Positions 1 to 4,788 of a stretch of 12,300 bases of DNA are shown here, piece after piece (within the stretch, counting starts at the first letter, position 1; every line of letters begins with the position of its first letter). The translations under genes were made by a program, and so were the position numbers. This DNA comes from an uncultured Lachnospiraceae bacterium (GTDB lineage: Bacteria; Bacillota; Clostridia; Lachnospirales; Lachnospiraceae). Location: the NCBI GenBank assembly GCA_947177105.1, contig CAMWTF010000034.1, forward strand, positions 1 through 12,300, read 5' to 3'. The notes beneath the pieces are model-generated. The model made no database searches, was not told where the DNA came from, and saw only the letters and a list, made by a program, of their open reading frames with translations.

Positions 1-73
1 ATTCAACGAGGGCGAAATTCGGATGAATAATCCGACTCCGGCGTTATCTGCCATATTTCACAATTAACAAATT

Positions 74-79
74 TATAAT
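74..79 (+). promoter_or_regulatory. possible -10 box upstream of the Rpn-family gene
   Basis: A perfect TATAAT lies 62 bases before the chosen start codon of the first gene. No convincing -35 hexamer is found 16-18 bases upstream of it, so this is only a candidate promoter. The rest of the first 141 bases shows a short inverted repeat (TCGGAT at 19-24, ATCCGA at 30-35) with no T-run, and no gene. Confidence 0.3.
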
Positions 80-129
80 GGCTGGATATTGCATGTATTG
101 GGGATTGCCGCTGCGGCGTGTTTGCGGCC

Positions 130-137
130 GGAAAGGA
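130..137 (+). promoter_or_regulatory. ribosome binding site fixing the start at 142
   Basis: GGAAAGGA sits four bases before the ATG at 142. An in-frame GTG at 118 is possible but has no Shine-Dalgarno match before it. The protein from 142 begins MGRKDI, which resembles the usual beginning of this family in Lachnospiraceae. Confidence 0.6.
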
Positions 138-141
138 TTAT

Positions 142-1071
142 ATGGGAAGAAAGGACATTGTGGACAGGTTATATTTTTCTGACTGCCGACGTTTTGCGGA
201 ACTCATGAATGCTGCCCTCTATCATGGGGAGGAAGTCCTCCTGCCGGGTAATCTGTCTCTGGTAAGGCGAAAGTACCCTTCTCTGTCAAGCGCCTGCGGC
301 GAACAGGAGAGGGATGTTCTGATGAAGGACGTGGGACAAAATCTCTGTTATGGCATCGAGATAGAGACCGAATCCGATTACGGTATGCCGGAGCGAGTGC
401 TAACCTATGACGCCTGCGACTACGAATACCAGATGCGAGAGATCGATAAAAGGCACAGGGAGCGGAAGGATTACCAAAGTTACCGCGAAAGAAAGAGCCG
501 GATGAAGGAAGGAGATGTTCTCCTCCCGACTGTTACCATGGTCCTATATCTGGGAGAGGGCCATTGGCAGGGCAGACGCAGGCTGACGCAGATGTTCCGG
601 CTATCGGCAAAATCCAGAAACCTCCTGGGGGCAAATCTGCACGACTACGATTTTCCCCTGCTGGAGGCGGATTATATGGACCCAGGATATTACAGGACGG
701 ATTTGAAAGAATTTTTCCAGGCTTTGCAGTGCCGCAGGGACAAAGCAAAATTAAGAGAGTTGTTTTTGACAGATGATTTCCGGTATCTCAGCCCGGAAAC
801 ACAGCAAGTAATAGCAAGACATCTGCATATAGCACAATTGGTACATAAAATAGAGAAGGAGGGATTGCCTATGTGTAAGGCATTTGATGACCTGATGGAG
901 GAAAAACTGCAGGAGGGGAAAGTCGTAGGGAGGAAGGAGGGAAGAAGAGAGGGAAGAAGAGAAGAAAAAATCCGAATCATTCGGCAGATGATAAAAGAGG
1001 GGTTTGACGAGGCTCTTATACACAAAACGACAAGGTGTACCGGGGAAGAATTTTCCGCAGCAATGAGGTGA
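142..1071 (+). CDS. Rpn / PD-(D/E)XK nuclease family transposase-like protein
   Basis: A 309-residue protein of the Rpn-type (PD-(D/E)XK, 'putative transposase') family, which is abundant in Lachnospiraceae. Characterised Rpn proteins are DNA endonucleases that promote recombination; the role here is unknown. Visible landmarks are RDVL (residues 57-60) with D58 as the likely first acidic residue, then GIEIETESDYGMP (71-83), in the place where family members usually read GIENQSE-like with E-x-Q. Next come YLGEGHWQGRRRLTQMF (136-152), matching the family's YxGExxWxGPxxLxxM segment, and a basic C-terminal tail of EGR repeats (258-274) followed by a short helical segment. The glutamine/lysine of the catalytic E-x-Q/K motif is glutamate (E73-I-E75), so activity is uncertain. 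No inverted repeats or target duplications are visible, so it is not evidently a mobile element. The family call is firm; the catalytic residue assignment is inference. Confidence 0.8.
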   Translation: MGRKDIVDRLYFSDCRRFAELMNAALYHGEEVLLPGNLSLVRRKYPSLSSACGEQERDVLMKDVGQNLCYGIEIETESDYGMPERVLTYDACDYEYQMREIDKRHRERKDYQSYRERKSRMKEGDVLLPTVTMVLYLGEGHWQGRRRLTQMFRLSAKSRNLLGANLHDYDFPLLEADYMDPGYYRTDLKEFFQALQCRRDKAKLRELFLTDDFRYLSPETQQVIARHLHIAQLVHKIEKEGLPMCKAFDDLMEEKLQEGKVVGRKEGRREGRREEKIRIIRQMIKEGFDEALIHKTTRCTGEEFSAAMR

Positions 1072-1101
1072 ATAATTTAAAAATTTTGTGGGAAAGGGGT
1101 C

Positions 1102-1130
1102 TTGCAACAAGGTGGCGGATGCATTATAAT
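1102..1130 (+). promoter_or_regulatory. sigma-A promoter of the flagellin gene
   Basis: TTGCAA (1102-1107) and a perfect TATAAT (1125-1130) are separated by exactly 17 bases, placing the start of transcription near 1137, about 55 bases before the flagellin ATG. No TAAA-N15-GCCGATAA-type sigma-28 (SigD/FliA) promoter is seen, although flagellin genes usually have one. Confidence 0.8.
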
Positions 1131-1180
1131 ATAGAAAAAGGAAACATATGGGAATAGTGTGCAGAAGTCTTTGTGCAGGA

Positions 1181-1186
1181 AAGGAG
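1181..1186 (+). promoter_or_regulatory. ribosome binding site fixing the flagellin start at 1192
   Basis: AAGGAG ends five bases before the ATG at 1192. The upstream in-frame alternative at 1159 has no such site and would add 11 residues (MQKSLCRKGVL) not seen in flagellins. Confidence 0.8.
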
Positions 1187-1191
1187 TACTC

Positions 1192-1953
1192 ATGAGAATA
1201 TCAAGTATGAACAATCCCAACTCCATATACGGGAAGATTGCCAGCGGCAAGAGAATCCAGACAGCGGCAGATGATGCGGCGGGGCTTGCCATTTCCAACA
1301 AGTTAGAGAGATACGGCAACGGACTGGATGTAGGCGCCAACAATATCATGGATGGAATTGGTGTTGCCAATATCAAGGACGGGGCTCTTGGCTCCATGCA
1401 GGATTCCCTGCAGCGAATCAGGGAACTCAGCCTTAAGGCATCCAACGGGTTGTACGGCGATTCAGAGAAACAGATGATTCAGAAAGAGGTTGATCAACTG
1501 TTGGAGGGCATCCAGTATACGGCAACCGCCACCCAGTTCAACAATATGAAGCTGTTAGACGGCAGCATGGCAGACATGGATATTGTGTCGAATCCGGACG
1601 GCACGGGCATGAAGATCCAGATGGAAAACATGTCGCTGAAGTCTCTGGGAATTGACGGTTACAATATCACAGGTGATTTTGACATCAGTGTTATTGATGC
1701 CGCCATGGAAAAGATTAGCAGTGCAAGGAGCAGTACAGGAGCGTCTACCAACGCCATGGAACACGCTTACAATTACAACACAGGGGCATCCTACAATCTG
1801 TTGAGCGCCAGAAGCCGGATAGAGGATCTGGACATCCCCAAGGCGGTTTCAGATATGAAGAAAAACAAGCTGCTCGGAGATTACCAGATGGGTATGCTTC
1901 GAAAGAAGATGCAAAATGATTCGTTGATTACAAGGATGTTTGGCAGTATGTAG
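1192..1953 (+). CDS. short flagellin (minor or atypical flagellin family protein)
   Basis: A 253-residue flagellin, the exported filament subunit that polymerises through coiled-coil D0/D1 ends. The N-terminal domain (about 1-125) holds the hallmark SGKRIQTAADDAAGLAIS (18-35) and the later helix with LQRIRELSLKASNG (73-86). The C-terminal domain (about 165-253) holds ASTNAMEHAYNYN (184-196), SRIEDLDIPKAVSDM (208-222) and a terminal amphipathic helix. The central region is only some 40 residues, so the surface-exposed D2/D3 domains are absent. The first residues (MRISSMNNPNSIYGKI) are about 15 shorter than in classical flagellins, which begin MRINHN and run longer before SSG. This variant matches a family seen in clostridia next to or besides the major flagellin. 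No other flagellar gene lies in the window. It is monocistronic, with its own promoter and terminator. Confidence 0.9.
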   Translation: MRISSMNNPNSIYGKIASGKRIQTAADDAAGLAISNKLERYGNGLDVGANNIMDGIGVANIKDGALGSMQDSLQRIRELSLKASNGLYGDSEKQMIQKEVDQLLEGIQYTATATQFNNMKLLDGSMADMDIVSNPDGTGMKIQMENMSLKSLGIDGYNITGDFDISVIDAAMEKISSARSSTGASTNAMEHAYNYNTGASYNLLSARSRIEDLDIPKAVSDMKKNKLLGDYQMGMLRKKMQNDSLITRMFGSM

Positions 1954-1976
1954 GCATACAGTCATAACCAGTAGAT

Positions 1977-2013
1977 AAATTCCGATGGATTTCAGTATCC
2001 ATCGGAATTTTTT
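1977..2013 (+). terminator. intrinsic terminator of the flagellin gene
   Basis: A perfect 14-bp stem (1977-1990 with 1997-2010, core ATTCCGATGGAT) has a 6-base loop (TTCAGT), and its right arm runs into six Ts (2008-2013). ACCAG at 1968-1972 and CTGGT at 2015-2019 could extend pairing outside the stem. The stem begins 23 bases after the flagellin stop codon. Confidence 0.95.
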
Positions 2014-2131
2014 GCTGGTTTATCTCTTTAGCTGGAATAATAGGACGCAAAGTGATGACAAGGTATTTAATGATAATCCGGCGATTGAAGAAAAAGACGC
2101 TGACAGATGTGATATAAAGTGATTTCCGCAC

Positions 2132-2160
2132 TTGCCAAAACGCCTCAAACCATGTACTAT
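2132..2160 (+). promoter_or_regulatory. probable sigma-A promoter of the ZTP-riboswitch operon
   Basis: TTGCCA (2132-2137) and TACTAT (2155-2160) are separated by 17 bases, predicting a transcription start near 2167, directly before the first conserved riboswitch stem. An overlapping alternative -10 is TATATA at 2158-2163. The stretch 2020-2131 before it shows no gene or recognisable signal. Confidence 0.6.
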
Positions 2161-2167
2161 ATAAGTA

Positions 2168-2291
2168 ATCGTTACACGACTGGCGGAAAGACAGCTAAAG
2201 CTGTTATGGGAGGACCCATGGGGAGTGCATACGTAAAATAAGCCGACCGCCTGGGCAGCCACCTTATCCGTGTATGCTCAGGTGGTTTTTT
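2168..2291 (+). ncRNA. ZTP riboswitch (pfl motif) with terminator-type expression platform
   Basis: This is a leader RNA that binds ZMP/ZTP (AICAR ribotide or its triphosphate) and controls purine and folate genes. Diagnostic segments are GACTGGCGG (2178-2186), GGGGAG (2220-2225) and CCGCCTGGGCA (2247-2257). P1 can form from TTAC (2172-2175) with GTAA (2233-2236). Internal hairpins are ACAGC/GCTGT (2191-2204) and ATGGG/CCCAT (2206-2219). The characteristic pseudoknot pairs GGCGG (2182-2186) with CCGCC (2247-2251), and P3 can form from GCC (2242-2244) with GGC (2254-2256). The downstream genes complete IMP synthesis from ZMP, the classic ZTP-riboswitch context. Ligand binding should hold 2247-2257 in the aptamer and prevent termination, so genes are switched on when AICAR ribotide accumulates. 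The identity is firm from motif and context; the switching direction is inferred from the pairing. Confidence 0.93.
2247..2291 (+). terminator. riboswitch-controlled intrinsic terminator
   Basis: CCGCCTGGGCA (2247-2257), the conserved 3' aptamer segment, can pair along 11 positions (two of them G-U) with TGCTCAGGTGG (2275-2285), immediately followed by six Ts (2286-2291). This is mutually exclusive with P3 and the pseudoknot. A second possible hairpin uses the same right arm: CCACCT (2259-2264) with AGGTGG (2280-2285), six perfect pairs with a 15-base loop. Which one dominates cannot be decided by eye. Confidence 0.85.
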
Positions 2292-2321
2292 CACTCATTT
2301 TACCGAAGGAGGTATTGCAGT

Positions 2322-3029
2322 ATGGTATCACTCAAACAGGAACTGGAAAACAATGCGTATCCCGGGAGAGGCATCGTGATCGGTCTTACCCCGGATGGAA
2401 CCAGGGCTGTGACAGCTTATTTTATCATGGGCAGAAGCTCCAACAGCCGCAACCGTGTTTTTGTCACGGAGGGGGAGGGCATACGTACACAAGCCTTTGA
2501 TCCTTCCAAGCTGGAGGATCCCAGCCTTATTATCTATGCGCCGGTGCGTGTGTTGGGCAACAAGACCATCGTGACCAACGGGGATCAGACGGATACTATC
2601 TATGAAGGCATGGATCATCAGTTGACCTTTGAACAGTCTCTGCGCAGCCGGGAGTTTGAGCCGGACGGCCCTAACTTCACTCCCAGAATTTCCGGGATCA
2701 TGCATATCGAGGATGGCAAATACAGCTATGCCATGTCCATTTTGAAAAGCAACCATGGTGACGGTTCCTCCTGCGTCCGCCACACCTTTGCTTACGAGAC
2801 ACCGCTGGCGGGGGAGGGGCATTTTATCCATACCTACATGCATGATGGAAATCCTTTGCCCAGCTTTGAGGGCGAACCCAAGTTGGTGGAGATGATGGAC
2901 GATATGAATATGTTCACGGACATGCTGTGGGAAAGCCTGAATAATGAGAACAAGGTGTCCCTGTTCGTGCGCTATATTGATATAGCCACAGGGCAATACG
3001 ACACAAGAATCTTAAACAAGAACCAGTAA
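2322..3029 (+). CDS. purO: IMP cyclohydrolase, PurO type
   Basis: A 235-residue protein of the stand-alone IMP cyclohydrolase family (archaeal PurO-like, COG3363/PF07826), which closes the ring of FAICAR to give IMP in the cytoplasm, the last step of purine synthesis. Recognisable segments are NAYPGRGIVIG (11-21), TAYFIMGRSSNSRNRVF (31-47), PSLIIYAP (67-74), NGDQTDTI (86-93) and the PDGPNFTPRISG segment (114-125). The ATG at 2322 is preceded by AAGGAGG (2306-2312) with a 9-base spacer; upstream in-frame ATGs fall in the riboswitch terminator and can be discarded. The gene follows the ZTP riboswitch directly and precedes the formyltransferase that supplies its substrate. Unlike in bifunctional PurH, this activity is on a separate, unrelated protein. 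Family assignment is from recognition of motifs and context, without a search. Confidence 0.88.
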   Translation: MVSLKQELENNAYPGRGIVIGLTPDGTRAVTAYFIMGRSSNSRNRVFVTEGEGIRTQAFDPSKLEDPSLIIYAPVRVLGNKTIVTNGDQTDTIYEGMDHQLTFEQSLRSREFEPDGPNFTPRISGIMHIEDGKYSYAMSILKSNHGDGSSCVRHTFAYETPLAGEGHFIHTYMHDGNPLPSFEGEPKLVEMMDDMNMFTDMLWESLNNENKVSLFVRYIDIATGQYDTRILNKNQ

Positions 3030-3041
3030 GAAGAGTACAAA

Positions 3042-3316
3042 TCCGCAGAACTAAGAACAGCAGATTCCCATCACCGGGAATGTGTTGGCAGGGAAACTGC
3101 GGAACTTAAACAGCAGATTCCCGGTCAACGCACTGATGGAAATCTTGACGCCCAAAGCGGCAAGATATCCATCACCGGGAATGTGTGTTGGCAGGGAAAC
3201 TGCGGAACTTAAACAGCAGATTCCCGGTCAACGCACTGATGGAAATCTTGACGCCCAAAGCGGCAAGATATCCATCACCAGGAATGTGTGTTGGCAGGGA
3301 AACTGCGGAACTTAAA
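3042..3316 (+). repeat. tandem repeat array A, 103-bp period, with hairpin units
   Basis: Two full units (3098-3200 and 3201-3303) differ only at 3177/3280 (G versus A). A shortened, more diverged unit precedes them (3042-3097) and a 13-base tail follows (3304-3316). Each full unit starts with TGCGGAACTTAAA and contains a long hairpin. In unit 1 the arms are ATTCCCGGT (3117-3125) with ACCGGGAAT (3174-3182), GATGGA (3135-3140) with TCCATC (3168-3173), ATCTTG (3142-3147) with CAAGAT (3161-3166), and CGC (3149-3151) with GCG (3157-3159), around a CCAAA loop. The shortened unit lacks the inner hairpin but keeps ATTCCC/GGGAAT (3064-3069, 3076-3081). There is no T-run, so the hairpins are not terminators. 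The period is not a multiple of three, so it is not a coding repeat. The array fills the gap between the two purine genes. Confidence 0.95.
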
Positions 3317-3332
3317 TAAGGAGAGAATAATC

Positions 3333-4511
3333 ATGAACGAGATCGAATTGAAATACGGATGCAACCCCAATCAGAAGCCTTCCCGCATCTATATGGAGGA
3401 CGGCAGTGAACTGCCTGTGACCGTTTTAAACGGAAAGCCCGGATACATCAACTTTCTGGATGCCTTCAACGGCTGGCAGCTGGTGAAGGAACTTAAGGAG
3501 GCCACCGGCCTGCCCGCAGCCACTTCCTTTAAGCATGTATCCCCGGCAGGCGCGGCGGTGGGACTGCCTTTGACGGAGAACCTGGCCAAGATTTACTGGG
3601 TGGACGATCTGGGAGAACTGTCTCCACTGGCCTGCGCTTACGCCCGCGCAAGAGGCGCTGACAGAATGTCTTCCTTTGGAGACTTTATCGCCTTGTCCGA
3701 TGTGTGTGATGCAGACACAGCCCGTCTGATCAAGCGCGAGGTCTCCGACGGCGTCATCGCCCCCGGCTATACCGAAGAGGCGCTGGAAATGCTGAAAACC
3801 AAGAAAAAGGGCAATTACAACGTGATCCAGATCGATCCGGCCTATCAGCCCGTCCCCATTGAGAAAAAGCAGGTGTATGGCATTACCTTTGAGCAGGGCA
3901 GAAATGAACTGGACATTAACGGAGATCTATTGTCCCATTTTGTGACAAAGAATCAGACCATCCCCCAGGAGGCGCTGATCGACATGAAGATTGCGCTGAT
4001 CACCTTAAAGTATACCCAGTCCAACTCCGTGTGCTATGTGAAGGGAGGACAGGCCATCGGCATCGGCGCCGGGCAGCAGTCCCGTATCCACTGCACCAGA
4101 CTTGCGGGCAGCAAGGCGGACAACTGGTATCTGCGCCAGGCTCCCCAGGTGCTGGGACTGGAGTTTTTGGACAGCATCGGCAGGGCGGACAGGGACAATG
4201 CCATCGACCTGTACATCGGCGAGGAGTATATGGATGTGCTGGCAGAGGGCGCATGGCAGAAGATTTTCAAGGTAAAGCCTCCGGTATTCACCGCTTCAGA
4301 AAAGCGGGCGTGGCTGGACGGCAACAGAGATGTGACCCTGGGTTCCGATGCCTTCTTCCCCTTCTCCGACAATATTGAGAGGGCTCATAAGAGCGGTGTA
4401 AAATATATTGCTCAGCCCGGCGGATCCGTGCGGGATGACCTGGTGATCGAGTGCTGTGACAAGTACGATATGGTCATGGTGTTTACGGGCATTCGGCTAT
4501 TCCACCACTAA
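3333..4511 (+). CDS. purH: stand-alone AICAR formyltransferase (PurH transformylase domain)
   Basis: A 392-residue enzyme that transfers a formyl group from 10-formyl-tetrahydrofolate to AICAR ribotide (ZMP), giving FAICAR. It corresponds to the C-terminal half of bifunctional PurH; the N-terminal MGS-like cyclohydrolase domain (about 200 residues) is missing. Key segments are SFKHVSPAGAAVG (65-77), whose K67-H68 match the catalytic Lys-His pair of the family, SSFGDFIAL (113-121), KYTQSNSV (226-233), GAGQQSRIHCTRLAG (245-259), FFPFSDNIERA (341-351), AQPGGSVRDD (360-369) and the terminal TGIRLFHH (385-392). The ATG at 3333 has AAGGAGAG (3318-3325) upstream. An in-frame ATG at 3288 would add 15 residues read from repeat DNA and is rejected. 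Cotranscription with purO from the ZTP riboswitch is inferred, with the repeat array inside the transcript. Confidence 0.95.
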   Translation: MNEIELKYGCNPNQKPSRIYMEDGSELPVTVLNGKPGYINFLDAFNGWQLVKELKEATGLPAATSFKHVSPAGAAVGLPLTENLAKIYWVDDLGELSPLACAYARARGADRMSSFGDFIALSDVCDADTARLIKREVSDGVIAPGYTEEALEMLKTKKKGNYNVIQIDPAYQPVPIEKKQVYGITFEQGRNELDINGDLLSHFVTKNQTIPQEALIDMKIALITLKYTQSNSVCYVKGGQAIGIGAGQQSRIHCTRLAGSKADNWYLRQAPQVLGLEFLDSIGRADRDNAIDLYIGEEYMDVLAEGAWQKIFKVKPPVFTASEKRAWLDGNRDVTLGSDAFFPFSDNIERAHKSGVKYIAQPGGSVRDDLVIECCDKYDMVMVFTGIRLFHH

Positions 4512-4519
4512 CTCCCATC

Positions 4520-4537
4520 TGCCCGCCTCAGCGGGCA
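4520..4537 (+). other. GC-rich hairpin after purH
   Basis: TGCCCGC (4520-4526) and GCGGGCA (4531-4537) form a perfect 7-bp stem with a CTCA loop, nine bases after the stop codon. It has no T-run, so it may protect the mRNA 3' end or act together with the terminator that follows. Confidence 0.7.
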
Positions 4538-4551
4538 TTCAAATCAGGATG

Positions 4552-4577
4552 AAGAATGCCGCATTTTAGGCATTTTT
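4552..4577 (+). terminator. probable intrinsic terminator of the purine operon
   Basis: AAGAATGCC (4552-4560) pairs with GGCATTTTT (4569-4577), nine pairs including one G-U, with an 8-base loop (GCATTTTA). The right arm ends in five Ts (4573-4577). The core AATGCC/GGCATT is perfect. Together with the hairpin at 4520-4537 it separates the purine unit from the next gene. Confidence 0.75.
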
Positions 4578-4590
4578 CGAGTGTGAGATT

Positions 4591-4654
4591 AGAACTTCTT
4601 TGCAAAACACCCTTTGCTGTGAACCGGGCTTGCATGGCAAGTCCCAGAAGTTCT
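4591..4654 (+). ncRNA. unidentified foldable element (three-way-junction-like)
   Basis: AGAACTTCT (4591-4599) and AGAAGTTCT (4646-4654) form a 9-bp perfect outer stem. Inside are a hairpin GCAAA/TTTGC (4602-4606, 4613-4617; loop ACACCC) and a hairpin GGGCTTGC (4626-4633) with GCAAGTCCC (4637-4645, one bulged T, ATG triloop). It matches no riboswitch class I recognise. Each 9-base arm is itself near-palindromic (AGAA-N-TTCT), so the arms could instead be two DNA operator sites. It lies in the leader before the DHH gene, or between transcription units. Confidence 0.45.
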
Positions 4655-4687
4655 TCTCAACCTAAACACTATGGAGGATTTTGAGGA

Positions 4688-4724
4688 CAGAACATAGAGG
4701 GACACGCCGGTGTTGTATGTTCTG
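4688..4724 (+). other. inverted repeat / leader hairpin before the DHH gene
   Basis: CAGAACATA (4688-4696) and TATGTTCTG (4716-4724) are perfect inverted copies. Between them ACAC (4702-4705) pairs with GTGT (4710-4713) around GCCG, leaving an asymmetric internal loop (GAGGG opposite TG). There is no T-run. It could be a leader RNA hairpin or a dyad operator. Confidence 0.45.
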
Positions 4725-4751
4725 AACAGCCTGTCGCCCTGTAGATATTAT
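4723..4751 (+). promoter_or_regulatory. weak candidate promoter for the DHH-kinase-lipoprotein genes
   Basis: TGAACA (4723-4728) and TATTAT (4746-4751) are 17 bases apart. The -35 match is only fair and overlaps the end of the inverted repeat at 4688-4724, which would place that repeat as an operator. The call is tentative. Confidence 0.3.
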
Positions 4752-4788
4752 GCGGTGCGTCAGCCCGGTATGAGGAGAAATACAGGAT

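Noticed and set aside
2328..2996. 222-residue reverse-strand open frame
   Set aside because: It is antisense to the IMP cyclohydrolase gene, with no start signals or known motif.
3082..3315. 77-residue open frame over the repeat array
   Set aside because: The frame changes from unit to unit because the period is 103; translated copies are therefore unrelated, and no ribosome binding site is present. It is structured repeat DNA.
3042..3316. CRISPR-like array
   Set aside because: The whole 103-bp unit repeats, including what would be spacers. There are no unique spacers and no cas genes.
3288..3332. Upstream start for the AICAR formyltransferase
   Set aside because: It would add 15 residues encoded by repeat DNA, whereas ATG 3333 has a good Shine-Dalgarno site and matches the normal protein start.
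4591..4654. Miniature inverted-repeat transposable element
   Set aside because: The inverted arms are only 9 bases and no target-site duplication flanks them (GATT versus TCTC), and internal hairpins favour an RNA structure. Not fully excluded.
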